64,000 bases of DNA, from positions 1 through 64,000 of the forward strand of contig NZ_JABEYA020000018.1 of assembly GCF_013074385.2 (NCBI RefSeq), written 5' to 3'. Both the position numbers and the translations under genes were made by a program. The DNA comes from Vibrio ostreicida. Its GTDB lineage: Bacteria > Pseudomonadota > Gammaproteobacteria > Enterobacterales > Vibrionaceae. The notes beneath the pieces are model-generated. The model did not search any database. It saw only the letters and a program-made list of their open reading frames with translations, and was not told the DNA's origin. Below are positions 1 through 8,117 of the stretch, one piece after another. Each line of letters starts with the position of its first letter. Positions within the stretch are counted from its first letter, which is position 1.

Positions 1-267
1 TAAGATTTTGTTCGGCTCAATGAATACTGACTTCAAAACTTATCGTTACTCGAAAGTAACAAGCAATTTTAAAGCTATTACCATTCCAACAGAATGATAA
101 TGAATTGACTGTGCCAAATAACCGAAGTTATTTGTATTGGTCACTCAGTTCATTGATACCTAAAGTGATTCAATAGAATCATTTTTGGATTATCATCAAC
201 GAGTGCCCACACAGATTGATAGGTTTATATTTTTAAAGAGCGTTGTTTTAAGCTTTGCTCAAAACGG
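1..267 (-). other. rRNA operon leader (transcribed leftwards)
   Basis: Read on the minus strand, this is the transcribed leader of an rRNA operon. It follows two strong promoters and carries a boxB hairpin and a boxA element, then a long leader running off the left edge. The text after boxA resembles the leaders I know from Vibrio rrn operons. The 16S gene itself should begin at or just past base 1 and is not visible here. Identification rests on the combination of promoter, GC-rich discriminator and boxB/boxA; the 16S sequence is an inference. Confidence 0.8.
231..265 (-). promoter_or_regulatory. rrn boxB-boxA antitermination site
   Basis: On the minus strand GTTTTGAGC (257-265), a 3-base loop, and GCTTAAAAC (245-253) form a 9-bp boxB hairpin with one G-U pair. 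It is followed at 231-241 by boxA GCTCTTTAAAA. This order and spacing is the signature of rRNA antitermination, where NusB/NusE load on boxA to protect rRNA transcription from Rho. Confidence 0.85.
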
Positions 268-273
268 ACGGCT

Positions 274-301
274 ATTTTAGCGAGATAACTTGTTGTGTCA
301 A
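274..301 (-). promoter_or_regulatory. rrn promoter, downstream copy
   Basis: Minus strand: perfect -35 TTGACA (296-301), 16-base spacer, -10 TAAAAT (274-279), then a GC-rich discriminator GCCGTCCG. An A/T-rich stretch lies upstream, as expected for an UP element. Predicted start near base 267. Confidence 0.8.
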
Positions 302-399
302 ACACTTTTTTCGTTATTTTCTCTTAAAGTTAATAACTTAACTTTTAACCGCTCGATGCCTCGGATTGCTGAATCAGCTTCCCGTGACAACGAGAGCGG

Positions 400-427
400 A
401 TTATAGAGATAATCTTCTTGAGCACAA
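400..427 (-). promoter_or_regulatory. rrn promoter, upstream copy
   Basis: Minus strand: -35 TTGTGC (422-427), 16-base spacer, perfect -10 TATAAT (400-405), followed by a GC-rich discriminator. The A/T-rich bases at about 428-450 may be an UP element. It lies in tandem about 125 bases upstream of the other rrn promoter. Confidence 0.65.
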
Positions 428-500
428 GCTTTAAATTGAAATAAATTCAACTTCTCACACCATTAGCTGACAAACTAACCAAATCGATTTAAATTACAGC

Positions 501-521
501 AAAAAGGCCCGAAAGGGCCTT
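501..521 (-). terminator. clpB terminator
   Basis: Stem AAGGCCC with loop TTTC and GGGCCTT, followed by T residues on the minus strand, just beyond the clpB stop codon. The other strand also has a T-rich tail, so it may act in both directions and insulate clpB from the rrn promoters. Confidence 0.85.
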
Positions 522-526
522 GTTTT

Positions 527-3100
527 TTATTGATGTGCAATGATTTGATCTTTACTGACCACCAACTTAACTGGCTTTTCCGGTAAAATCTTGCCAGCCA
601 GTATCGCTTTGGCCAACGGATTCTCCACTGTTTGCTGGATGGCTCGCTTGAGCGGACGAGCGCCAAATACCGGATCAAAACCAACCTGTGCTATCAGCTC
701 TAATGCTTTTTCCGAGACTTCAAGCGAATAGCCTTTATCTTCCATCCGAGTCGACAGCTGGTTAAGTTGAATCGATGCGATGGATTTAATGTGAGCCTGA
801 CCCAACGGATGGAAAACAACGCTCTCATCCACTCGATTCAAAAATTCAGGTCGGAAATGCTTGTTGACCACTTCCATGACCTGAGATTTCATACTTTCAT
901 AATCAAGCGCACCAAAGTTTTCTTGAATTCGTGCAGAACCTAGGTTGGACGTCATAATGACCACAGTATTGCGAAAATCGACCGTTCGACCTTGGCCATC
1001 GGTCAAGCGACCATCATCTAGAACTTGCAACAAAATGTTAAACACATCTGGATGGGCTTTTTCGACCTCATCCAACAAGATAACAGAATAAGGTTTTCTG
1101 CGCACCGCTTCTGTCAGATATCCCCCCTCTTCATAACCAACGTAACCGGGAGGTGCTCCGACCAAACGAGCAACCGAGTGCTTTTCCATAAACTCTGACA
1201 TATCGATGCGGACCATGGCACTTTCACTATCAAACATAAAGTGCGCGAGTGATTTACACAATTCCGTTTTGCCAACCCCAGTCGGACCTAAACACAAAAA
1301 CGATCCAATTGGTTTGTCAGGGTCCGATAAACCCGCTCTACTGCGGCGAATAGCATTAGAAACCACTTCCACGGCTTCAGTTTGGCCTATGACACGTTTA
1401 TGAAGTTCATCTTCCATACGCAAGAGTTTTTCTTTTTCCGCTTCAAGCATCTTAGACACTGGAATACCAGTTTGCTTTGAGAGTACATCTGCAATTTCGT
1501 TATCAGTAACCTTATTACGCAATAAAGTCATTTCCTGCATTTCAGCTTGAGTCGCCAGATCAAGTTGCTTCTCCAACTCTGGGATACGCCCATATTGAAG
1601 CTCTGACATTCGGTTTAGGTCTCCGGCTCGACGAGCAAATTCCATATCCAAGCGCGCTTGCTCAAGCTCACCTTTTATATGTTGGGTACCTGATAACGAT
1701 GCTTTCTCAGCGTTCCATACTTCTTCAAGTTCTGCAAACGCTCTTTCTCGTTCACTTAGCTCATCGTTTAGCGTACTCAAGCGCTTTTCACTTGCTTCAT
1801 CGTGCTCGTTCGTGAGTGCTTGTTGTTCTATTTTGAGCTGAATGATTTTTCGCTCTAATTTATCCAGTGATTCGGGTTTGGAATCAATCTGTATTCGAAT
1901 ACTCGAAGCGGCCTCATCGATAAGATCGATGGCCTTATCTGGCAATTGACGATCAGAGATATAGCGGTGAGATAAGCTCGCCGCTGCAACAATAGCAGGG
2001 TCAGTAATTTCGACATGGTGATGAAGTTCATAACGTTCTTTGAGTCCACGTAGAATAGCCACGGTATCTTCGACAGATGGTTCTTCTACGAGAACTTTCT
2101 GAAAACGACGTTCCAAAGCCGGATCTTTTTCGATGTATTGACGGTACTCATCTAATGTAGTGGCTCCTACACAGTGTAATTCACCTCTTGCCAAAGCCGG
2201 TTTCAGCATATTACCGGCATCCATAGAGCCTTCACCTTTACCAGCACCGACCATTGTGTGGATTTCATCAATAAAAAGGATGACACTGCCTTCTTCTTTA
2301 GACAGTTCATTTAATACCGACTTTAAACGTTCTTCAAATTCACCTCTATATTTTGCTCCAGCAACCAGCGCGCCCATATCAAGTGAGAGTACGCGCTTGT
2401 TACGCAATCCTTCCGGCACCTCGTTATTAATGATGCGCTGGGCTAACCCTTCAACAATGGCCGTTTTGCCTACCCCAGGTTCACCGATAATCACCGGATT
2501 GTTTTTTGTACGACGTTGAAGCACTTGAATGGTTCGCCGAATTTCATCATCCCTGCCAATAACAGGATCGAGTTTGCCCTGCTCAGCTCTCTCAGTCAGA
2601 TCAATCGTAAATTTCTCTAAAGATTGACGTAAATCTTCAGCATTCTGATCATTGACTTTCTGCCCGCCTCTAACTTTATCAATCGCAGAACTAAGCTTCT
2701 TTTCAGTTAAACCCAGCTCTTTTAACAATTCGCCCAATGGCCCTTTGTCTTCAATTGCTGCCAGTAAAAAAACTTCAGACGAAATATACGCATCTTGGCG
2801 CTTTTGAGCGACTTTATCGCAGAGATTGAATAGTGCGCCCATAGAGCTGGATAGTTGGACATCTCCGCCAATACCACTGACTTTGGGCAAGCGGTCAAGA
2901 ATCTCACTCACTTTTGAGCGTAAATGAGTGACATCAACATCAAGTATGGTCAGCAATGGACGAATGGGGCTGCCATTTTGATCCATCAATGCAACCATAA
3001 GGTGAACAGGTTCTATATATTGGTGATCCCTACCTAGTGCTAATGACTGGGCATCGGATATCGCGATTTGAAACTTGCTTGTGAATCTGTCAAGACGCAT
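527..3100 (-). CDS. clpB: ATP-dependent disaggregase ClpB
   Basis: This cytoplasmic Hsp100 chaperone pulls proteins out of aggregates and works with DnaK. The 857-residue protein has the full family length. It shows the N-terminal Clp repeat domain (about 1-145), a first AAA+ module with Walker A GEPGVGKT near residue 206, a long coiled-coil middle domain (about 410-530), and a second AAA+ module with Walker A GPTGVGKT near 605. The start is an ATG preceded by an AGGA-type site. A heat-shock type promoter lies directly upstream and a hairpin terminator downstream. It is probably monocistronic, lying after pgeF. Confidence 0.98.
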   Translation of the reverse strand: MRLDRFTSKFQIAISDAQSLALGRDHQYIEPVHLMVALMDQNGSPIRPLLTILDVDVTHLRSKVSEILDRLPKVSGIGGDVQLSSSMGALFNLCDKVAQKRQDAYISSEVFLLAAIEDKGPLGELLKELGLTEKKLSSAIDKVRGGQKVNDQNAEDLRQSLEKFTIDLTERAEQGKLDPVIGRDDEIRRTIQVLQRRTKNNPVIIGEPGVGKTAIVEGLAQRIINNEVPEGLRNKRVLSLDMGALVAGAKYRGEFEERLKSVLNELSKEEGSVILFIDEIHTMVGAGKGEGSMDAGNMLKPALARGELHCVGATTLDEYRQYIEKDPALERRFQKVLVEEPSVEDTVAILRGLKERYELHHHVEITDPAIVAAASLSHRYISDRQLPDKAIDLIDEAASSIRIQIDSKPESLDKLERKIIQLKIEQQALTNEHDEASEKRLSTLNDELSERERAFAELEEVWNAEKASLSGTQHIKGELEQARLDMEFARRAGDLNRMSELQYGRIPELEKQLDLATQAEMQEMTLLRNKVTDNEIADVLSKQTGIPVSKMLEAEKEKLLRMEDELHKRVIGQTEAVEVVSNAIRRSRAGLSDPDKPIGSFLCLGPTGVGKTELCKSLAHFMFDSESAMVRIDMSEFMEKHSVARLVGAPPGYVGYEEGGYLTEAVRRKPYSVILLDEVEKAHPDVFNILLQVLDDGRLTDGQGRTVDFRNTVVIMTSNLGSARIQENFGALDYESMKSQVMEVVNKHFRPEFLNRVDESVVFHPLGQAHIKSIASIQLNQLSTRMEDKGYSLEVSEKALELIAQVGFDPVFGARPLKRAIQQTVENPLAKAILAGKILPEKPVKLVVSKDQIIAHQ

Positions 3101-3146
3101 GCCTACTTTCCTAACCTCAAAGAAAAACTCTTATAATCAGTATGGA

Positions 3147-3175
3147 AGATGGCTACAGAAACCTGAGTTTTCAAG
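3147..3175 (-). promoter_or_regulatory. sigma-32 type promoter of clpB
   Basis: On the minus strand CTTGAAA at 3169-3175 matches the heat-shock -35 exactly. After 14 bases comes AGCCATCT at 3147-3154, matching the CCCCATNT -10 at most positions. Its position just before clpB fits the known RpoH control of that gene. Confidence 0.75.
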
Positions 3176-3204
3176 GGTAAGTCTATGCTGACTTCACAGT
3201 TTAT

Positions 3205-3933
3205 TTAGTTTTCTTTCCAGATAAAGGTTGCTTGTCTGCCCGTGGTGCCATTGCGGCGATACGAGTAAAAGCGATTTGAATCTTCATAAGTGCATAAATT
3301 GCTATAGTAAATACGATGAACGCCTGCTCGGTTAAGTCTTTGAGTCGCCAATACATTCATATCGGCTAACCACTTTCCTTTTTGTTCCCTCTGCGTAAAG
3401 GCCTCAATGGCGCTAGGAACGATGGCCGTAAACGCCTCGACAACGTCTCTGCCCACTTCAAAAACGGTTTGACCTATGGCAGGACCGATCCAAGCCATCA
3501 CTTCACCATCAAACTTTATCACTGCATTTTCAATAATACCGCTGGCCAAACCGCGCCAGCCAGCATGCACTGCCGCCACTTGTGTACCAAGCACATTCGT
3601 TAAAAGTACCGGAAGACAATCCGCTGTCATCGCGCAACAAACCACTCCCGAACTTTGGGTAAACGCCCCATCAGCATCGAGCACTGTTGTGGTTGGCTGA
3701 ACCAGACTTTCCACCACTGTTGAATGGGTCTGGTTGAGCCACACGGGCGCTGACGGCATATTTGCCAGATACTCAATCTCACCTCGGTTTCTTTCAACGG
3801 TATGATTATCATCCCCAACATGTGTGCCCAAATTCAATCCTTGATATGGGCCACGAGAAAATCCACCTATTCTTGTCGAAGAAATGGCTTTAATGTTTCC
3901 TGCTGCTGGCCAATTGGGGATAATCATACCCAT
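3205..3933 (-). CDS. pgeF: PgeF/YfiH-type copper oxidoreductase (peptidoglycan editing factor)
   Basis: The 242-residue protein is a member of the multicopper-oxidoreductase laccase fold family (YfiH). Family members act as purine-nucleoside phosphorylases/laccases in vitro, and in E. coli the protein prevents mis-incorporation of serine into peptidoglycan precursors. The metal-site motifs CAMTADCLPVLL and VHAGWRGLASG lie mid-protein and the C-terminus has FYSYRRNGTTGRQATF. It lies 2 bases after rluD, so the two genes are one operon, as in many gammaproteobacteria. Two nearby ATG codons (3933 and 3927) could serve as start. Confidence 0.93.
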   Translation of the reverse strand: MGMIIPNWPAAGNIKAISSTRIGGFSRGPYQGLNLGTHVGDDNHTVERNRGEIEYLANMPSAPVWLNQTHSTVVESLVQPTTTVLDADGAFTQSSGVVCCAMTADCLPVLLTNVLGTQVAAVHAGWRGLASGIIENAVIKFDGEVMAWIGPAIGQTVFEVGRDVVEAFTAIVPSAIEAFTQREQKGKWLADMNVLATQRLNRAGVHRIYYSNLCTYEDSNRFYSYRRNGTTGRQATFIWKEN

Positions 3934-3935
3934 GA

Positions 3936-4916
3936 TTAAAAATCATCTTCCAAGCCATATTCACGAGTATCCTGTCGCAGTGCTTCAGCCATTTCAATCA
4001 TATCGTCTGGTACTGGCGCGTGAAACTCAACCTCCTCACCTGTCCTTGGGTGTTCAAACTTAAGCATGACAGCATGCAAAGCCTGACGGTCAAAAGAACG
4101 GATGTGTTCAGCCAATTCTTGTGAAGCGCCACTTGGTATACGCGCACGGCCACCATATGCAGTGTCACCCAATAGTGGGTGCTGTAAATAAGACATATGA
4201 ACACGAATCTGGTGAGTACGGCCAGTTTCAAGGCGTAAGCGAATACGAGTATGCTCACGGAAGTGTTCAGCAACTCGATAATGCGTTATAGCCGGCTTAC
4301 CCATAGGGCTCACAGCCATCAGCGTTCGCTTGGTTGAGTGACGACCAATCGGTTGCTCCACTCGACCACCAGCAGTCATTCGGCCAATCGCAATCGCTTC
4401 ATACTCACGGACAAAGTTGCGCTTCTTCTGTAATGCGCGCACTAGGCGAGTTTGAGCAGGTACGGTTTTGGCGACCACCATTAAACCTGTGGTGTCTTTA
4501 TCAAGACGATGAACAATACCCGCTCGCGGAACTTCAGCTATGTTAGGAAAATGGTGCAACAAAGCATTTAACACTGTTCCATCAGGCGTACCTGCACCAG
4601 GGTGAACAACAAAACCTCGTGGTTTATTGATCACCATAATGTCGTCATCTTCATAAACGATATCCAAAGGAATATCTTGTGCTTCCCAGCGTTCTTCATC
4701 TTCAAGTTCGGCTTGGAGGATGATTTCCTCTCCCCCCATTACCCGAGTTCTTGGCTTGGTCACAACCTCACCATTTACTTGTACTTTACCCCCTAGCAAC
4801 CACTCTTTGAGACGTGAGCGAGAAAAATCGGCGAATAATTCGGCAATAGCTTGGTCCAAACGCTGACCGAGCTGGCTATCTTTTACTGTATTTGTTAATT
4901 CAATCTGCTGTGCCAT
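3936..4916 (-). CDS. rluD: 23S rRNA pseudouridine synthase RluD
   Basis: The enzyme converts uridines in helix 69 of 23S rRNA (1911, 1915 and 1917 in E. coli) to pseudouridine. The 326-residue protein has an N-terminal S4 RNA-binding domain (about 15-75). The catalytic motif HRLDKDTTGL with the active-site Asp lies near residue 140, and the KTGRTHQIRVH-like segment (ETGRTHQIRVH) follows. Length agrees with RluD. It is the first gene of rluD-pgeF and diverges from bamD, the same arrangement as in E. coli. Confidence 0.97.
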   Translation of the reverse strand: MAQQIELTNTVKDSQLGQRLDQAIAELFADFSRSRLKEWLLGGKVQVNGEVVTKPRTRVMGGEEIILQAELEDEERWEAQDIPLDIVYEDDDIMVINKPRGFVVHPGAGTPDGTVLNALLHHFPNIAEVPRAGIVHRLDKDTTGLMVVAKTVPAQTRLVRALQKKRNFVREYEAIAIGRMTAGGRVEQPIGRHSTKRTLMAVSPMGKPAITHYRVAEHFREHTRIRLRLETGRTHQIRVHMSYLQHPLLGDTAYGGRARIPSGASQELAEHIRSFDRQALHAVMLKFEHPRTGEEVEFHAPVPDDMIEMAEALRQDTREYGLEDDF

Positions 4917-5046
4917 ATCGAACTTTTTTAAAAACTGTGAGACTAATTGTCACTAGTGTGGAAGAATATTGTTCCATTGTATCTGCTACCGCCAAGAAAG
5001 TAACGGAAGCAAAAAAAATATTTATCTCAAGGAATCGAATCCTGAC

Positions 5047-5769
5047 ATGAAAAAGCATACTTTATCTGGCTTGTTGGCACTCTCCGTTTTAGTTGGTTGC
5101 TCTAGCAGCAAAGAAGTCGTACCGGACGTACCACCCTCTCAACTCTACTCAGAAGCACAGATATCGCTGCAAAGTGGCAACTGGTTAACGGCAATTGATA
5201 AATTGGAAGCATTGGATTCACGTTATCCATTCGGGGCATATTCCGCTCAGGTTCAATTAGATTTAATTTATGCCTACTACAAAAATGATGATCTAGCACT
5301 TGGCCTTGCAACAATAGAGCGTTTTTCACGCCTAAACCCCACTCACGAAAAGCTCGATTGGGTACTTTACATGCGCGGGTTAACTCACATGGCGCAAGAC
5401 CGAAACTTTATGCACGATTTGTTCAACGTGGATCGCAGTGATCGCGACCCTGAACCTGTGAAGAAAGCCTTTGCTGATTTCAAAAAATTACTGGAACGTA
5501 GCCCTGACAGTCCTTATGCCGAGGATGCACAGCAACGCTTGTTTGCTTTAAAAAATCGTCTGGCGAACTATGACCTTGCCACAGCAGACTTTTACCTTCG
5601 TCGAGAAGCGTGGATCGCCGCCATCAACCGATCGCAGGAACTACAAAAAACCTATCCAGATACTCAAGCCGCTCGCAAGTCTCTAGAAATTCAACTTGCT
5701 GCCTATCAACAGTTGGGATTAGAGGAAGCTGTTCAACGAACAGAACAACTCATTCAATTGAACCCTTAA
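5047..5769 (+). CDS. bamD: Outer membrane assembly lipoprotein BamD
   Basis: BamD is the essential lipoprotein partner of BamA in inserting beta-barrel proteins into the outer membrane. The 240-residue product starts with a lipoprotein signal peptide ending in the lipobox LVGC, so the Cys near residue 19 is lipidated. Tetratricopeptide-like helices follow, with DSRYPFGAYSAQ and SPDSPYAEDAQQRLF segments typical of the family. I chose the ATG at 5047 because it gives a normal signal peptide; an in-frame ATG further upstream would place charged residues before it. A strong terminator follows. Confidence 0.96.
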   Translation: MKKHTLSGLLALSVLVGCSSSKEVVPDVPPSQLYSEAQISLQSGNWLTAIDKLEALDSRYPFGAYSAQVQLDLIYAYYKNDDLALGLATIERFSRLNPTHEKLDWVLYMRGLTHMAQDRNFMHDLFNVDRSDRDPEPVKKAFADFKKLLERSPDSPYAEDAQQRLFALKNRLANYDLATADFYLRREAWIAAINRSQELQKTYPDTQAARKSLEIQLAAYQQLGLEEAVQRTEQLIQLNP

Positions 5770-5792
5770 GTAAACCTTCTTCTGTGAAACAA

Positions 5793-5818
5793 AAAACCGC
5801 TTCAAACGAAGCGGTTTT
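5793..5818 (+). terminator. bamD terminator
   Basis: An 11-bp perfect stem AAAACCGCTTC / GAAGCGGTTTT with loop AAAC, followed by T residues, 23 bases after the bamD stop. Confidence 0.9.
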
Positions 5819-5822
5819 TTAG

Positions 5823-6116
5823 AATATCGATAGTTAACCCTGCGAGCCCGAAAATCTATGTGCCCAAGCAACGGGCTATCCGATTTTCTAACCGCTTTAT
5901 ACAGCGCAACAGATGATAGTGGGTAACAAGTGATTGGCTAACAAGTTTATCTTTTCTTTAGCCGCAATAAGTCACTAAAAAGCATTGAATTTTTAGTTGA
6001 TTTCGTCTCTAAATTTAGCAAGATTTTTGATAGGTTCAAGCACTTTCTCTTGGTCATACCGAGACTCTTTGAAATAGGTCACGTTTAAATTCAACCAACC
6101 CAAATACCGACTAAAA
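5823..6116. other. Intergenic stretch before raiA
   Basis: About 290 bases without a credible gene. I see no RNA gene or repeat here. The raiA promoter presumably lies near its right end, next to the CRP-like site. Confidence 0.5.
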
Positions 6117-6132
6117 GGTGATGTATATCACG
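6117..6132 (+). promoter_or_regulatory. CRP-like site upstream of raiA
   Basis: GGTGA-TGTATA-TCACG is a perfect inverted repeat and matches 8 of 10 conserved positions of the CRP site TGTGA-N6-TCACA. It lies 67 bases before the raiA start. CRP control of raiA/hpf genes is known in enteric bacteria; function here is inferred. Confidence 0.55.
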
Positions 6133-6198
6133 TTATTTTTAATGGAGACGAGTAGTCTGAAGTTAACCCCACAAGGGATGCTTCAGAGGAAAACATCT

Positions 6199-6525
6199 AT
6201 GAAAGTAAATATCACTGGTAAGAACATCGACATTACCTCTGCAATCCGCTCACACATTGAGAGCAAATTCAAAAAGTTAGAAAAGTGGCAAGTCGACATC
6301 ATAGGCTGTCAGGCAACCTTCAGTGAAGAGCCGAATAAGCAAAAGAAATTTGAAGCCGTTATTACGATACCTAAAGGTCAACTGGTTGCCTCCTCAACCC
6401 ATGAAGATTTATATATTGCTGTCAATGAGGTAGAACAAAAGCTTGAGCGTCAGCTAAATAAGCTACGCCACAAACCTGAAGCTCGCCGAGCAACAAAACC
6501 AGAACTCGAAGAAGAAGTTGAGTAA
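6199..6525 (+). CDS. raiA: Ribosome-associated inhibitor RaiA / hibernation factor
   Basis: This short (108-residue) protein of the HPF/RaiA family binds between ribosomal subunits and shuts down translation in stationary phase or cold. It shows the family N-terminus MKVNITGKNIDITSAIRSHI and the central VEVEQKL-type helix (NEVEQKLERQLNKLRHK). The ATG at 6199 aligns with the family start and follows an AGAGGA site; reading further upstream would run through the CRP-like site. It lies between bamD and pheA, as in E. coli, and ends at a hairpin terminator. Whether it behaves as RaiA or as a short HPF cannot be settled by eye. Confidence 0.93.
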   Translation: MKVNITGKNIDITSAIRSHIESKFKKLEKWQVDIIGCQATFSEEPNKQKKFEAVITIPKGQLVASSTHEDLYIAVNEVEQKLERQLNKLRHKPEARRATKPELEEEVE

Positions 6526-6551
6526 ATTTAGAACTACAATTTAACAGAGAG

Positions 6552-6579
6552 AATAGCGCCGGAAGGCGCTATTTTTTTG
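6552..6579 (+). terminator. raiA terminator
   Basis: Stem AATAGCGCC / GGCGCTATT with loop GGAA followed by a run of T, about 25 bases after the raiA stop. Confidence 0.88.
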
Positions 6580-6580
6580 C

Positions 6581-6609
6581 TTGACGATCAATAAGTGGTT
6601 GCTTATTGT
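6581..6609 (+). promoter_or_regulatory. pheL-pheA promoter
   Basis: -35 TTGACG (6581-6586), 17-base spacer, -10 TATTGT (6604-6609). It sits between the raiA terminator and the phenylalanine leader peptide, so it is the natural promoter for the attenuated transcript. Confidence 0.65.
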
Positions 6610-6639
6610 GTAGGCACTATCACAAAAAATGATTTTATT

Positions 6640-6687
6640 ATGCCTCACAGTGCACAGTTCTTTTTTGACTTATTTTTTCTCCACTAA
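6640..6687 (+). CDS. pheL: pheA operon leader peptide
   Basis: A 15-residue ORF, MPHSAQFFFDLFFLH, in which 5 of 15 residues are Phe, lies between the promoter and the attenuator of pheA. Its translation would sense charged tRNA-Phe: stalling at the Phe codons frees the antiterminator. The peptide is too short for most gene finders. Confidence 0.9.
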   Translation: MPHSAQFFFDLFFLH

Positions 6688-6760
6688 CACTGGAGGCTCT
6701 CTCGTTTTCGAAAGATAAATCAAAAACGAACAGAAAGCCTCCCACTGGGAGGTTTTTTTA
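6643..6760 (+). promoter_or_regulatory. Transcription attenuator of pheA
   Basis: Three competing stems are visible. Segment 1 within pheL (6643-6652) pairs with 6688-6696 (CACTGGAGG) with a single bulged A. Segment 2 GGAGGCT (6692-6698), extended by TCGTTTT (6702-6708), pairs with AAAACGA (6723-6729) and AGCCTCC (6736-6742) as antiterminator. The terminator is CCTCCC (6738-6743), loop ACT, GGGAGG (6747-6752) followed by seven T. Stalling on Phe codons would favour the antiterminator and allow pheA transcription. Confidence 0.88.
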
Positions 6761-6774
6761 TATAGGAATGCAGG

Positions 6775-7953
6775 ATGACCGAAAAAAAATACTCACTCGA
6801 TGAAATTCGCGTACGTTTAAATGAGCTGGATGACGAGCTACTCAGGCTCTTATCTGAGCGAAGAAAAATGAGTATTGAAGTCGCAAAAAGCAAAGTCAAG
6901 ACCTCAAAACCTGTGCGAGATGCTAATCGAGAACAACAGCTTTTGGTTAAGCTCATTAATTCAGGGCGTGACCTGTATGAGTTGGATGCTCAGTATATTA
7001 CCAAACTGTTTCACACTATTATCGAAGATTCTGTGCTTCTTCAGCAGTCTTATTTACAGAATCTAGCCAACCCTGAACTGAGCCGTAAGCCTCTGTCTCG
7101 CGTCGCTTTTCTCGGTTCTAAGGGATCTTACTCTTATTTAGCTAGCCATGAATATTTCAGTCGAAAGAACATCGATTTGATTGAGCTTAACTGTGAACAT
7201 TTTAAGGAGGTCACTCAGACTGTTGAATCCGGCCATGCCGATTACGGTGTCTTACCTATAGAAAACACCAGCTCCGGATCAATTAATGAAGTCTATGATC
7301 TGCTGCAACATACGACACTTTATATCGTCGGTGAACTCACGCTGCCGATTGAACATTGTCTCGTTGCCACTACTGAGCTTCGCCTTGAAGACATCAAAAC
7401 GTTATACTCTCATCCGCAGCCTCACCAACAATGTAGCGAGTTCCTAAGCCGTATGAAAGGCGTGGTATTGGAATCCTGTTCCAGTACAGCAGATGCAATG
7501 AAAAAAGTGAAGGAAATGAACCGGAATGATGTCGCCGCTATCGGTAATGCATCTAGTGGTAAACTTTACGGCCTACAATCTATCCAAGGTAATATCGCTA
7601 ACCAAACAGAAAACCACACTCGCTTTATCGTCGTTGCGCGGAAACCCGTTGAAGTATCGACCCAGATTCCAGCTAAGACAACCCTCATCATGTCCACTTC
7701 TCAGGAAGCTGGCGCTTTAGTTTCAACCTTGTTGGTACTCCAAAAGTACAACATTAATATTAACAAGCTGGAGTCTAGACCCATTATGGGCAATCCTTGG
7801 GAAGAAATGTTTTACGTTGACCTTGAATCCCATATTGAGTCAAATGAGATGCAACTCGCCCTCAACGAACTTACGCAACTCACTAAACACCTCAAAATAT
7901 TGGGCTGTTATCCAAGTGAAAATGTTAAGCCGACAAACGTTAAACTCCAGTAA
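6775..7953 (+). CDS. pheA: Chorismate mutase / prephenate dehydratase (P-protein)
   Basis: This bifunctional enzyme converts chorismate to prephenate and then to phenylpyruvate, the phenylalanine branch. The 392-residue protein has an AroQ-type chorismate mutase helix bundle (about 1-90), a prephenate dehydratase domain (about 105-285, with the ENTSSGSI motif), and a C-terminal ACT regulatory domain containing the ESRP motif that binds phenylalanine. The length equals that of the enteric P-proteins. The ATG lies 15 bases after the attenuator T run. Control is by attenuation and probably by feedback inhibition. Confidence 0.97.
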   Translation: MTEKKYSLDEIRVRLNELDDELLRLLSERRKMSIEVAKSKVKTSKPVRDANREQQLLVKLINSGRDLYELDAQYITKLFHTIIEDSVLLQQSYLQNLANPELSRKPLSRVAFLGSKGSYSYLASHEYFSRKNIDLIELNCEHFKEVTQTVESGHADYGVLPIENTSSGSINEVYDLLQHTTLYIVGELTLPIEHCLVATTELRLEDIKTLYSHPQPHQQCSEFLSRMKGVVLESCSSTADAMKKVKEMNRNDVAAIGNASSGKLYGLQSIQGNIANQTENHTRFIVVARKPVEVSTQIPAKTTLIMSTSQEAGALVSTLLVLQKYNININKLESRPIMGNPWEEMFYVDLESHIESNEMQLALNELTQLTKHLKILGCYPSENVKPTNVKLQ

Positions 7954-8117
7954 TTAAGTCAGACAGATCAAATAAATGACCAGAGGTGACTGACACACTA
8001 TATAAATAAACCTAACATGCACAACCTTGTTGCATATTGGTAGTGTCAGCCCTCACCGGCCTCCCACTCTGGTAGGCAGTATCCATTCACCGAATAGATG
8101 GGAATTTTCTAGCTACT

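Noticed and set aside
475..684. 69-residue frame across the clpB terminator
   Set aside because: It is opposite-phase to clpB and covers the terminator hairpin.
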